Assembly: GCF_022348085.1 (NCBI RefSeq) | Contig: NZ_JAKRFN010000002.1 | Span: 186,001-250,000 of the forward strand | Length of the DNA: 64,000 nucleotides | Source: Mycobacterium sp. PSTR-4-N | GTDB taxonomy: Bacteria > Actinomycetota > Actinomycetes > Mycobacteriales > Mycobacteriaceae | Direction: 5' to 3' | Part shown: in pieces, positions 10,201-19,788 of the stretch | How the letters are laid out: the number at the start of each line of letters is the position of its first letter | How positions within the stretch are numbered: position 1 is the stretch's first letter | The notes under the pieces: model-generated | The model's database searches: none | What the model saw: the letters and a program-made list of their open reading frames with translations, nothing else | Told to the model about the DNA's origin: nothing | Made by a program: the position numbers and the translations under genes

Positions 10201-13200
10201 GTCCGGATCGGAGAGCACTGCGATCGGGCTGACGGTGATCGGCTGACCGGTCGTGCCCGCCGCTACCGGCGCCACGATCAGGATCGGGGACACCTCGACC
10301 GGGCCCAAACCGACCACCGTCACCGCCGTGACGACCGGCAGACTGGAATTACCATCGGCATCAGTCACGGTGAACGACACCGTGCTGACTCCGGCCGAGG
10401 CGGAGGTCAGTGTGATCGATTGCAGTACTTGCTGATACACCGCAGCGCTCGCCGCCCCGGTGAACGTCACCTGCCCGGTCACCGAATCATCGGCGGTGAT
10501 GCCGCCGGGCAGAGTTCCCCAGCCCAGCGTTCCCCCACCGGTCACGGTCACCACCACAGACTCGATGTCGGAGTCCGGATCGGAGAGCACCACCACCGGA
10601 GACACCGTGACCGGCTGACCGGTCGTGCCCGCCGCCACCGGCGCCACGACGAGGACCGGCGACACCTCCACCGGACCCAACCCGACGACCGTCACCGCCG
10701 TGACCGCGGGCAGCGCGTTGGGGTTGCCGTCAACATCAGTCACGGTGAACGACACCGACTGCAGGCCAGGAGTCGCCGAAGTGAGGGTGATCGACTGCAG
10801 CAGGGTTTGGTAGGTCGCCGCACTGGCCGCGCCGGCGAACGTCACCTGACCGCTTACCGAATCATCTGCGGTGATCCCGGCCGGCAGCCCCGCCCACCCC
10901 AGCGTTCCGCCCCCGGTCACGGTCACCACCACCGACTCGATATCGGAGTCCGGATCGGTCAGCACCACCACCGGAGACACCATGATCGGCTGACCGGTCG
11001 TGCCCGCCGCCGCCGGCGCCACGACCAGGACCGGAGACACCTCCACCGGACCCAAACCAACCACCGTCACCGCCGTGACCACCGGCAGACCGGAATTACC
11101 GTCGGCATCAGTGACCTCGAACGACACCGTGGAGATCCCCGCCGAGGCAGAGGTCAGAGTGATTGACTGCAGCAGGGTTTGGTAGGTGGCCGCCGACGCC
11201 GCCCCGGTGAACGTCACCTGACCGGTCACCGAATCGTCCGCGGCGATGCCGCCGGGCAGCGTTCCCCAGCCCAGCGTTCCGCCACCGGTGACGGTCACCA
11301 CCACCGACTCAATGTCGGAGTCCGGATCGGTCAGCACCACCACCGGAGACACCGTGACCGGCTGACCGGTCGTGCCCGCCGCTACCGGCGCCACGACCAG
11401 GACCGGGGACACCTCCACCGGACCCAACCCGACCACCGTCACCGCGGTCGCCACCGGCAGACCGGAATTACCATCGGCATCAGTCACCGTGAACGACACC
11501 GTGCTGACTCCGGCCGAGGCGGAGGTCAGTGTGATCGACTGCAGCACTTGCTGATACACCGCAGCGCTCGCCGCCCCCGAGAACGTCACCTGCCCACCGA
11601 TCGAGTCGTCAGCGCTGATACCACCCGAAAGCGTCCATCCCAGGACACCGTCGCCGTCGACCGTGACGACGACCGACTCGATGTCAGAGTCCGGATCGGT
11701 CAGCACCACCACCGGAGACACCGTGATCGGTTGACCGGTCGTGCCCGCCGCCGCCGGCGCCACGACCAGGACCGGCGACACCTCCACCGGACCCAAACCG
11801 ACCACGGTCACCGCGGTCGCCACCGGCAGACTTGAATTACCGTCGGCATCAGTGACCTCATAGGACACCGTCGACAGTCCCGGCGTAGCCGAGGTCAGCG
11901 TGATCGACTGCAGCAGGGTTTGGTAGGTCGCCGCACTGGCCGCCCCAGTGAAGGTGACCTGACCGATCACCGAATCATCTGCGGCGATGCCGCCAGGCAG
12001 CGTTCCCCAGCCCAGCGTCCCGCCACCGGTCACGGTCACCACCACCGACTCGATATCTGAGTCCGGATCGGTCAGCACTGCGATCGGGCTGACGGTGATC
12101 GGCTGACCGGTCGCGCCCGCGGCCGCCGGCGCCACGACCAGGATCGGAGACACCTCCACCGGACCCAAACCGACCACCGTCACCGCCGTGACGACCGGCA
12201 GACTGGAATTACCATCGACATCAGTGACCACAAACGACACTGTGGAGATCCCCGCCGAGGCGGAGGTCAGTGTGATCGACTGCAGCACTTGCTGATACAC
12301 CGCAGCGCTCGCCGCCCCCGAGAACGTCACCCGCCCACCGATCGAGTCGTCAGCGCTGATACCACCCGAAAGCGTCCATCCCAGGACACCGTCGCCGTCG
12401 ACCGTGACGACCACGGACTCAATGTTGGAGTCCGGATCGGACAGCACTGCGATCGGGCTGACGGTGATCGGCTGACCGGTCGTGCCCGCCGCTACCGGGG
12501 CCACGACCAGGACCGGGGACACCTCCACCGGACCCAAACCGACCACCGTCACCGCCGTGACGACCGGCAGACTGGAATTACCATCGACATCCGTCACCGC
12601 GAACTCGACCGTGGAGAACCCGGCCGAGGCGGAGGTCAGTGTGATCGACTGCAGCACTTGCTGATACACCGCAGCGCTCGCCGCGCCGGTGAACGTGACC
12701 TGTCCGCCGATCGAGTCGTCAGCGCTGATACCACCCGAGAGAGTCCATCCCAGGACACCGTCGCCGTTGACCGTGACGACCACAGACTCGATGTTGGAAT
12801 CGGGATCGGACAGCACCACGATCGGGCTGACGGTGATCGGCTGACCGGTCGTGCCCGCCGCTACCGGCGCCACGATCAGGACCGGCGACACCTCCACCGG
12901 ACCCAAACCAACCACCGTCACCGCCGTCACCGCGGACAGCGCGTTGGGGTTGCCATCAACATCAGTCACGGTGAACGACACCGTGGAGATCCCCGCCGAG
13001 GCAGAGGTCAGTGTGATCGACTGCAGCACTTGCTGATACACCGCAGCGCTCGCCGCCCCGGTGAACGTCACCTGACCGCTCACCGAATCATCGGCGGTGA
13101 TGCCGATAGGCAGGGCTCCCCAGCCCAGCGTTCCGCCACCGGTGACGGTCACCACCACCGACTCGATGTTGGAGTCCGGATCGGACAGCACCACCACCGG

Positions 13201-16200
13201 AGACACCCTGACCGGCTGACCGGTCGTGCCCGCCGCCGCCGGCGCCACGATCAGGACCGGGGACACCTCCACCGGACCCAAACCAACCACCGTCACCGCG
13301 GTCGCCACCGGCAGACCGGAATTGCCGTCGGCATCAGTGACCACGAACTCGACCATGGAGATCCCCGCCGCGGCGGAGGTGAGTGTGATTGATTGCAGCA
13401 CTTGCTGATACACCGCAGCGCTCGCCACCCCGGTGAACGTCACCTGACCGGGAGTCTCATCATCAACCCCGATCCCGACGGGCAGAGTTCCCCAGCCCAG
13501 CGTCCCGCCACCGGTGACGGTCACCACCACCGACTCGATGTTGGAGTCCGGATCGGACAGCACCACCACCGGAGACACCGTGACCGGCTGACCGGTCGTG
13601 CCCGCCGCTACCGGCGCCACGATCAGGACCGGGGACACCTCCACCGGACCCAAACCGACCACCGTCACCGCCGTGACGACCGGCAGACTGGAATTACCAT
13701 CGACATCCGTCACCGCGAACTCGACCGTGGAGATCCCGGCCGAGGCGGAGGTCAGTGTGATCGACTGCAGCACTTGCTGATACACCGCAGCGCTCGCCGC
13801 TCCCGAGAACGTCACCTGACCGCTCACCGAATCATCGGCGGTGATGCCGCCGGGCAGGGTTGCCCAGCCCAGCGTTCCGCCACCGGTCACGGTGACCACC
13901 ACCGACTCGATATCGGAGTCCGGATCGGAGAGCACCACCACCGGAGACACCGTGACCGGCTGACCGATCGTGCCCGCCGCCACCGGGGCCACGATCAGGA
14001 TCGGCGACACCTCCACCGGACCCAAACCGACCACCGTCACCGCCGTGACGACCGGTAGACCGGAATTACCATCGACATCCGTCACCGCGAACTCGACCGT
14101 GGAGATTCCGGCCGAGGAGGAGGTCAGTGTGATCGACTGCAGCAGGGTTTGGTAGGTGGCCGCACTGGCCGCCCCAGCGAAGGTGATCTGCCCGGTCACC
14201 GAATCATCTGCGGTGATGCCGCCGGGCAGAGTTCCCCAGCCCAGCATCCCGCCACCGGTCACGGTCAACACCACCGACTCGATATCGGAGTCCGGATCGG
14301 AGAGCACCACCACCGGAGACACCGTGACCGGCTGACCGGTCGTGCCCGCCGCTACCGGCGCCACGATCAGGACCGGCGACACCTCCACTGGACCCAAACC
14401 AACCACCGTCACCGCCGTCACCGCGGGCAGCGCGTTGGGGTTGCCATCAACATCAGTCACGGTGAACGACACCGTGGAGATCCCCGCCGAGGCAGAGGTC
14501 AGTGTGATCGACTGCAGCACTTGCTGATACACCGCAGCGCTCGCCGCCCCGGTGAACGTCACCTGACCGCTCACCGAATCATCGGCGGTGATGCCGATAG
14601 GCAGGGCTCCCCAGCCCAGCGTTCCGCCACCGGTGACGGTCACCACCACCGACTCGATGTTGGAGTCCGGATCGGACAGCACCACCACCGGAGACACCCT
14701 GACCGGCTGACCGGTCGTGCCCGCCGCCGCCGGCGCCACGATCAGGACCGGGGACACCTCCACCGGACCCAAACCAACCACCGTCACCGCGGTCGCCACC
14801 GGCAGACCGGAATTGCCGTCGGCATCAGTGACCACGAACTCGACCATGGAGATCCCCGCCGCGGCGGAGGTGAGTGTGATTGATTGCAGCACTTGCTGAT
14901 ACACCGCAGCGCTCGCCACCCCGGTGAACGTCACCTGACCGGGAGTCTCATCATCAACCCCGATCCCGACGGGCAGAGTTCCCCAGCCCAGCGTCCCGCC
15001 ACCGGTGACGGTCACCACCACCGACTCGATGTTGGAGTCCGGATCGGACAGCACCACCACCGGAGACACCGTGACCGGCTGACCGGTCGTGCCCGCCGCT
15101 ACCGGCGCCACGATCAGGACCGGGGACACCTCCACCGGACCCAAACCGACCACCGTCACCGCCGTGACGACCGGCAGACTGGAATTACCATCGACATCCG
15201 TCACCGCGAACTCGACCGTGGAGATCCCGGCCGAGGCGGAGGTCAGTGTGATCGACTGCAGCACTTGCTGATACACCGCAGCGCTCGCCGCCCCGGCGAA
15301 CGTGACCTGACCGCTTACCGAATCATCGGCGGTGATACCGGCCGGCAGCCCCGCCCAGCCCAGCGTTCCGCCCCCGGTCACGGTCACCACCACCGACTCG
15401 ATGTCGGAGTCCGGATCGGACAGCACCACCACCGGAGACACCCTGACCGGCTGACCGGTGGTACCCGCCGCTACCGGCGCCACCACCACCAGCGGCGCCG
15501 TCGCCGCCGGAAGACCCAGCACGGTCACGATCGACGTGGCGGGCACGCTCGTCTTGCCCTGATCATCGGTCACGGTGAAGGTGACCGTGACAATCCCGGT
15601 GCTGCCCGAGGTAAGCGTGATCGACTGCAAGAGCTGCTGATACGCCGCCACACTCGCCGCACCCGTGAACGTCACCGAACCCGCACCCGGCGTCGCGACC
15701 ACACCCGAGGGCAGAGCGCCGTAATTCAACGTGCCGCCCGACGCGGAAACGGTGGCTGAACCCAACTGCGTCGAATCGATGTCGGTAATAACGACGGCCG
15801 GACTGACGGTAACTGCGCTACCCGTTGTGCCTCCCGCCACTGGCGCGACGACCACCAGCGGAGCCGCGGCCGCCGGAAGACCCAACACAGTCACCACCGA
15901 CGTCGCGGGCACACTCGTCTTGCCTTGATCATCGGTCACGGTGAACGTGACCGTGGCAATCCCCGTGCTACCCGAGGTGAGCGTGACCGACTGCAGCAAT
16001 TGCTCATAATCATCAAGCGACGCGAGGCCCGTGAACGTAACCGAAGTGCCCGCGCCTGGGATGGCGACCACACCCGTGGGCAGGGTGCCGTAGCCCAGAG
16101 TTCCGCCCGACGCCGTCACTGTCGCCGAAGCCAGCTGCATCGAATCGATATCGGTGATCACCACAATCGGCGATACCGTCACGGCACTGCCGGTCGTGCC

Positions 16201-19200
16201 GGCCGCTGCTGGTGCAGTAATCAGGAGCGGCGGAATCTCCACCGGAGCACTCAGGACGGCGACCACCGTTGTGGACGGCACACTGGCCTTGCCCTGGTCG
16301 TCCGTAACGGTGACGCTCACGGTCACGAGTCCAGCGCTGCTCGATGTCAACGTGACCGACTGCAGTATCTCTTGATAGGCCGCCACGGATGCAATGCCAG
16401 TGAACGTCACGGAGCCCGCATCTCGCGTTGCCGTCACACCGGTGGGCAAATCTCCGTACGCCAAAGAGCCCGAAGACGCCGACACGGTCGCAGCCGTCAT
16501 ACTCGCTGAGTCCACATCGGAGATGACAACTACCGGGCTCACCGCGATTGCAGTCCCCTTCACACCCGTCGCGGTCGGTGCGGTCACGACCAGTGGAGCG
16601 GAGGCTAGAGCGAGGCCAAGCAGGGTCACGATAGTGGTCGCGAGCGCGCTGGTGTTCCCTTGATCGTCGGTTACGCTGAACGACACTGCATCGATGCCAG
16701 CGGATGATGATTGCACTGTAATTGACTGCAGTAGTTGCTGATAAGACGCGACCGACGCGGCACCTGTGAACGTAATCGAGTTTGCTCCCGTTGTTGCGGT
16801 GACTCCGTTCGGCAGCGTGCCATATCCGAGCGCGGCTCCCGCTGCCCCGCCCACTTTGACTGTTGCTGACGCCAATTGGGGTGAGTCGATGTCGGTGATC
16901 ACAACTACCGGCGACACCGTCACCGGACTACCGGTTGTGCCCGCCGTCACCGGCGACACCACCACCAGCGGCGCCGCCGCCACCGGAAGGCCCAACACGG
17001 TCACGATCGACGTCGCCGGCACGCTCGTCTTGCCCTGATCATCAGTCACCGTGAACGTGACCGTGACAATCCCGGTGCTGCCCGAGGTCAACGTGACCGA
17101 CTGCAACAGTTGCTGATACGCCGCCACACTCGCCGCACCCGTGAACGTCACCGAGCTACCCGCACCCGGCGTTGCGGTGACCCCATCAGGCAACGTCCCG
17201 TAAGTGAGCGTTCCGCCCGTGGCGGTCACCGTCGCCGACGCCAACTCCGTCGAATCGATGTCGGTGATCACCACCACCGGCGACACCGTCACCGGACGAC
17301 CGGTTGTGCCAGCCGCCACCGGCGACACCACCACCAGCGGCGCGGCCGCCACCGGAAGCCCCACCACCGTGACCACCGACGTCGCCGGCACGCTCGTCTT
17401 GCCCTGATCATCAACCACCGTGAAACTCACCGTGACGATGCCCGCAGCACCTGAAGTCAGCGTGATCGATTGCAACAGTTGCTGATACGCCGCCACCGAC
17501 GCCGCACCCGTGAACGTCACCGAGTTCCCAACCGGTGTGGCAACCACCCCATCCGGCAGACTGCCGTAACCCAGCGTCCCCCCCGTGGCGGTCACCGTCG
17601 CAGACGCCAACTCCGTCGAATCGATATCGGTGATCACCACCACCGGCGACACCGTCACCGCTGCGCCAGTCGTGCCGGCTGCGAGGGGCGCAGTGACAAT
17701 CAACGGAGGCGTTGCCACGGGTAGACCGACAAAGGTGACGACCGTGCTGACGGGGATGCTGGTTTCGGCTTGGTCGTCAGTCAGTGTGAAGGTCACCGTC
17801 TTGACACCGACGTTGGCCGACGTCAGCGTGATTGACTGCAGCAGTTGCTGATACGCCTCCACTGTGGCGGCGCCGACGAATGTCACCGATCCTTCGCCGA
17901 CCGTCGCTGTCACACCCGTTGGCAGCGGCCCGTAGCCCAGTACGTCACCTGCTTCGGCGTCGCCAACGGTGACTTTGGCTGAGGACAATTTTTGCGAGTC
18001 GAGGTCGGTGACCACGACCACCGGCGACACCCGTACCGCGGTTCCGGCAGTCCCGAGCGCCAGAGGCGTGACGACGAGGACGGGTGGGACCGCCACCACG
18101 ATGACAGTGGCCACCCCCGCAACCAGACTCTGGAGCCCGACGTCGTCTTTCACGGTGATCGAGGCGATGCGCGGAGCGCCGCCCTGTGTCGTCGAGAAGG
18201 AAATCGCCTTCAGCGCAGCCTCGTACTGAGCGAGCGTTGCCGAGCCCGACAGGGTGAGAATCTTCGTGGTGGAATTCCATTGTGCAGTCACCGGATTGCC
18301 GGGCGGCGCTGTGTAAGTCAGTAGGTCACCGCTTCGGCCGTTGGTCAGCGACACCGTCGCAGACTGCAACATGGTCGAGTCGACGTCCGTGATGATCGCA
18401 CTCGACAACAGTGCGACCGGACTCGATCCAACGACATAGGTCCCCGCGCCCGTGGTCACCACAACCGGGGGTACTTTGACGATCGGGTTGACCGTCACGG
18501 GAACGGTGACCGTCACCTCGTCACGCTCGGCGATACCGATCGCCCTGGCGAGGGTGTGGAAGATCGCCCGGGCCAACTTGAACGGCCCCCGCAGATCCTC
18601 GCTGCCGTCACTGATGATGACTTTGAAGCTGTCCTGCAGAGGGTTTCCCGTCACGACAGTGGTCGGCGTGTAGATGAATTGACCGGTGATCGGATCACGC
18701 GTGACGAGGCCATGAGCCGGCTGCACGATGACGTACTTCAGCGGGTCGCCGTTGGGATCGTGGGCATTCAGATCGACGAGCACCTGCCCGGTGATCGTCT
18801 GGCGGCTCTCGATGGGCCCGTAGACGGGCGACTCGTTGAAGAACGTGTGCTGAATCTGCCTGCGCACCCAGGCCAGCAGGCCGTCGAACCACGGGGCGGT
18901 CGCGGGCGCACGTGGGTCGAGAAACGGCGATATCGTGCCCGACACCAGAGCGGTCATCACCTGCACCGCTTCGACCCTCTGCTCGACCGGTGGGGCAGAT
19001 ATCGTGGCCGGGGCGACCCGCTCCTCGCGCAGAGTGGAACGCACCCGCACCGGTCGGGCGTTCGACTCTTCGCTGACCCCGTCAGGCTCGTCCCCGGCCT
19101 CGATCGGAGCGGCATCCGCGTCGATTACGTCCGGTTCGCCCACCCCCGAGGCAGGGGCCACCGGCGGGTTCTGCGTCTGTTCTGACGTCTCCCGACGACC

Positions 19201-19788
19201 TCCGGACTCCGTGGATGTCGCGGACTCCATCACCGGTATCACCGCTTGATCGGAGTCGTCCTCTGGGTTGGAGTCGCTGACCGCGGGGGCTGGTTCTTCT
19301 TCGGTGACCTGGAGTTCTTCGGCGTCGGAGTCGTCCTGTGACCCGGGGTCTGCAGCTTCAGTGTCGTCAGGAGGCTCTGTGGCGGCGTCCTGGTCGACCG
19401 TGCCTCCGGCTGCGTCGTCTGCGGCGTCGGATGTTGCAGTGGGAGAGGCTGTGCCGCGCGCCTTCTTCTCGGAGGCAGCAGTGCGAGAGAACAGCTTGTG
19501 CGGACGCGAATCGGCCTTCTGCGCCTTTGGGCCCGGCGAAGTGGTGGCCGTTTCGGTGTCTGCGTGGGCGAGGCCGACCGAGTTCGCAATGGCGAAGCCG
19601 ACCCCCAGCGAAACAGCGAGTGCCCCGATCCTGCCGACGGGCAGGGTGTACTTCGGGACGACGCGGCGGGCGTGCCGGGTCGAAGCCGGATCACGCGCGT
19701 CGCCCAAGAGCAGCCGGGCCGACCAGAACTCCTGTTCAGGTCGTGCGTTCTCGGTGCGGGCTGCGCGATGGCGGGGAGCTGCACACAT
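7246..19788 (-). CDS. Giant exported Ig/cadherin-like tandem-repeat protein (4180 aa)
   Basis: A single uninterrupted 12.5-kb frame. The ATG at 19788 has GGAGG 7-8 nt upstream, which supports the start. Residues ~1-75 are a long N-region plus hydrophobic core (VGRIGALAVSLGVGFAIA...LAHA), shared with the ~1035-residue paralogue. Residues ~80-290 are an acidic Asp/Glu/Ala/Thr-rich linker. Then comes one domain (ITGQVLVDLNAHDPNGDPL, FIYTPTT) also shared with the paralogue. The rest is about 30 repeats of ~90-130 residues with a DxDS motif and a YQQxLQSITLTS motif. About 17 central units are nearly identical (~124 residues each). Asp-rich loops suggest Ca2+-stabilised beta-sandwich domains, which is inference. 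No sorting motif or enzyme domain is seen. Probably a long surface fibre or adhesin. Confidence 0.88.
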   Translation of the reverse strand: MCAAPRHRAARTENARPEQEFWSARLLLGDARDPASTRHARRVVPKYTLPVGRIGALAVSLGVGFAIANSVGLAHADTETATTSPGPKAQKADSRPHKLFSRTAASEKKARGTASPTATSDAADDAAGGTVDQDAATEPPDDTEAADPGSQDDSDAEELQVTEEEPAPAVSDSNPEDDSDQAVIPVMESATSTESGGRRETSEQTQNPPVAPASGVGEPDVIDADAAPIEAGDEPDGVSEESNARPVRVRSTLREERVAPATISAPPVEQRVEAVQVMTALVSGTISPFLDPRAPATAPWFDGLLAWVRRQIQHTFFNESPVYGPIESRQTITGQVLVDLNAHDPNGDPLKYVIVQPAHGLVTRDPITGQFIYTPTTVVTGNPLQDSFKVIISDGSEDLRGPFKLARAIFHTLARAIGIAERDEVTVTVPVTVNPIVKVPPVVVTTGAGTYVVGSSPVALLSSAIITDVDSTMLQSATVSLTNGRSGDLLTYTAPPGNPVTAQWNSTTKILTLSGSATLAQYEAALKAISFSTTQGGAPRIASITVKDDVGLQSLVAGVATVIVVAVPPVLVVTPLALGTAGTAVRVSPVVVVTDLDSQKLSSAKVTVGDAEAGDVLGYGPLPTGVTATVGEGSVTFVGAATVEAYQQLLQSITLTSANVGVKTVTFTLTDDQAETSIPVSTVVTFVGLPVATPPLIVTAPLAAGTTGAAVTVSPVVVITDIDSTELASATVTATGGTLGYGSLPDGVVATPVGNSVTFTGAASVAAYQQLLQSITLTSGAAGIVTVSFTVVDDQGKTSVPATSVVTVVGLPVAAAPLVVVSPVAAGTTGRPVTVSPVVVITDIDSTELASATVTATGGTLTYGTLPDGVTATPGAGSSVTFTGAASVAAYQQLLQSVTLTSGSTGIVTVTFTVTDDQGKTSVPATSIVTVLGLPVAAAPLVVVSPVTAGTTGSPVTVSPVVVITDIDSPQLASATVKVGGAAGAALGYGTLPNGVTATTGANSITFTGAASVASYQQLLQSITVQSSSAGIDAVSFSVTDDQGNTSALATTIVTLLGLALASAPLVVTAPTATGVKGTAIAVSPVVVISDVDSASMTAATVSASSGSLAYGDLPTGVTATRDAGSVTFTGIASVAAYQEILQSVTLTSSSAGLVTVSVTVTDDQGKASVPSTTVVAVLSAPVEIPPLLITAPAAAGTTGSAVTVSPIVVITDIDSMQLASATVTASGGTLGYGTLPTGVVAIPGAGTSVTFTGLASLDDYEQLLQSVTLTSGSTGIATVTFTVTDDQGKTSVPATSVVTVLGLPAAAAPLVVVAPVAGGTTGSAVTVSPAVVITDIDSTQLGSATVSASGGTLNYGALPSGVVATPGAGSVTFTGAASVAAYQQLLQSITLTSGSTGIVTVTFTVTDDQGKTSVPATSIVTVLGLPAATAPLVVVAPVAAGTTGQPVRVSPVVVLSDPDSDIESVVVTVTGGGTLGWAGLPAGITADDSVSGQVTFAGAASAAVYQQVLQSITLTSASAGISTVEFAVTDVDGNSSLPVVTAVTVVGLGPVEVSPVLIVAPVAAGTTGQPVTVSPVVVLSDPDSNIESVVVTVTGGGTLGWGTLPVGIGVDDETPGQVTFTGVASAAVYQQVLQSITLTSAAAGISMVEFVVTDADGNSGLPVATAVTVVGLGPVEVSPVLIVAPAAAGTTGQPVRVSPVVVLSDPDSNIESVVVTVTGGGTLGWGALPIGITADDSVSGQVTFTGAASAAVYQQVLQSITLTSASAGISTVSFTVTDVDGNPNALPAVTAVTVVGLGPVEVSPVLIVAPVAAGTTGQPVTVSPVVVLSDPDSDIESVVLTVTGGGMLGWGTLPGGITADDSVTGQITFAGAASAATYQTLLQSITLTSSSAGISTVEFAVTDVDGNSGLPVVTAVTVVGLGPVEVSPILIVAPVAAGTIGQPVTVSPVVVLSDPDSDIESVVVTVTGGGTLGWATLPGGITADDSVSGQVTFSGAASAAVYQQVLQSITLTSASAGISTVEFAVTDVDGNSSLPVVTAVTVVGLGPVEVSPVLIVAPVAAGTTGQPVTVSPVVVLSDPDSNIESVVVTVTGGGTLGWGTLPVGIGVDDETPGQVTFTGVASAAVYQQVLQSITLTSAAAGISMVEFVVTDADGNSGLPVATAVTVVGLGPVEVSPVLIVAPAAAGTTGQPVRVSPVVVLSDPDSNIESVVVTVTGGGTLGWGALPIGITADDSVSGQVTFTGAASAAVYQQVLQSITLTSASAGISTVSFTVTDVDGNPNALSAVTAVTVVGLGPVEVSPVLIVAPVAAGTTGQPITVSPIVVLSDPDSNIESVVVTVNGDGVLGWTLSGGISADDSIGGQVTFTGAASAAVYQQVLQSITLTSASAGFSTVEFAVTDVDGNSSLPVVTAVTVVGLGPVEVSPVLVVAPVAAGTTGQPITVSPIAVLSDPDSNIESVVVTVDGDGVLGWTLSGGISADDSIGGRVTFSGAASAAVYQQVLQSITLTSASAGISTVSFVVTDVDGNSSLPVVTAVTVVGLGPVEVSPILVVAPAAAGATGQPITVSPIAVLTDPDSDIESVVVTVTGGGTLGWGTLPGGIAADDSVIGQVTFTGAASAATYQTLLQSITLTSATPGLSTVSYEVTDADGNSSLPVATAVTVVGLGPVEVSPVLVVAPAAAGTTGQPITVSPVVVLTDPDSDIESVVVTVDGDGVLGWTLSGGISADDSIGGQVTFSGAASAAVYQQVLQSITLTSASAGVSTVSFTVTDADGNSGLPVATAVTVVGLGPVEVSPVLVVAPVAAGTTGQPVTVSPVVVLTDPDSDIESVVVTVTGGGTLGWGTLPGGIAADDSVTGQVTFTGAASAATYQTLLQSITLTSASAGISTVSFEVTDADGNSGLPVVTAVTVVGLGPVEVSPVLVVAPAAAGTTGQPIMVSPVVVLTDPDSDIESVVVTVTGGGTLGWAGLPAGITADDSVSGQVTFAGAASAATYQTLLQSITLTSATPGLQSVSFTVTDVDGNPNALPAVTAVTVVGLGPVEVSPVLVVAPVAAGTTGQPVTVSPVVVLSDPDSDIESVVVTVTGGGTLGWGTLPGGITADDSVTGQVTFTGAASAAVYQQVLQSITLTSASAGVSTVSFTVTDADGNSSLPVVTAVTVVGLGPVEVSPILIVAPVAAGTTGQPITVSPIAVLSDPDSDIESVVVTVDGDGVLGWTLSGGISADDSIGGQVTLTGAASAAVYQQVLQSLTLTSASAGISTVSFVVTDVDGNSGLPVVTAVTVVGLGPVEVSPVLIVVPAAAGTTGQPITVSPSAVLTDPDSNIESVVVTVTGGGTLGWGTLPDGIGVDDSVTGQVTFTGAASAAVYQPLLQSITLTSASAGISTVSFVVTDVDGNSSLPVVTAVTVVGLGPVEVSPVLIVAPAAAGATGQPITVSPIAVLTDPDSDIQSVVVTVDGDGVLGWTLSGGISADDSIGGQVTFTGAASAAVYQQLLQSITLTSASAGVSTVSFTVTDADGNSNMPVATAVTVVGLPAAAPIVLTSIVSVPYTAGSTAVTVDPALILLDGDSDTISGATVTIVGPEAGDTLSWGTLPPDVEANFVGGVLTFEGNASVGEYQNLLRSVKFATSSTASTSVRTIEFTVTDDTLATSVAGSVAVTVLSLPILATPVVVTSVANVNYTAGSTATAVDPNLVLLDADSSMLSGAVVSIVGGAGAGETLSFQTLGDIHGSYSNGVLTFEGAGTLAEYQQVLRSVTYSTSSGALATIKSLSFRVTDADGRVSSPSLVAMTIVSAPLNVAPLVVTSSVNVSYTAGGTPLIIDGNLSLLDLDSATLKGATVKIVGNFAAGDVLGWGAQPGISGSYDGATGTLTFTGNADVNVYQQLLRSVTISTGTSALATIKTVSFTVTDLQNATSLPGSVAVTVVAAPVNLSPLVTTLLGPIYTAGNTAVAVNPLLTVLDLDSPTMQGASVAITGNFAPGDVLSFTPTSGIVGNFNTATGVLTFVGNASTATYQQLLRSVTFASGVSGTTALKTITFTVTDSLGAVSPNATALITQTANSAPVLTAPLGGGVLLLGAQVVSPTAVILDDSSFLDQAIVTITNVQSVDVLSFTATGNITGNYSGGVLTLSGLGTVAEYQSVLQSVRFSKTGLNLLGFRNIAMVVRDAQGLSSNTASGTLTLIL
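12838..13800 (-). repeat. Duplicated 963-bp segment, copy A
   Basis: Matches 14329-15291 base for base except at 12898 (C/T) and 12936 (A/G). The offset is 1491 bp, which equals four repeat units. Identity stops sharply at both ends. Confidence 0.93.
14329..15291 (-). repeat. Duplicated 963-bp segment, copy B
   Basis: Second copy of 12838-13800 with two mismatches. Two copies this close together fit a recent unequal crossover or gene conversion inside the giant gene. Confidence 0.93.

Larger units (their letters stand above)
9190..15520 (-). repeat. Tandem array of ~372-bp coding repeats inside the giant gene
   Basis: The block encoding GLGPVEVSP recurs at about 9550, 9922, 10290, 10662, 11037, 11409, 11780, 12150, 12519, 12888, 13263, 13635, 14007, 14379, 14754 and 15126, i.e. 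every 369-375 bp. All units stay in frame. Flanking repeats (7.25-9.19 kb and 15.5-18.5 kb) share the fold but are more diverged. The gradient of similarity suggests expansion and homogenisation of the centre. Confidence 0.95.

Noticed and set aside
9190..15520. Regularly spaced repeats as a CRISPR array
   Set aside because: Units are ~372 bp, in frame and protein-coding, with no short identical repeat plus unique spacers and no cas genes.
9310..15759. Long plus-strand open frames rich in His/Arg across the giant gene
   Set aside because: They recur with every repeat unit and mirror the minus-strand coding sequence; composition is unnatural and no starts have ribosome sites.
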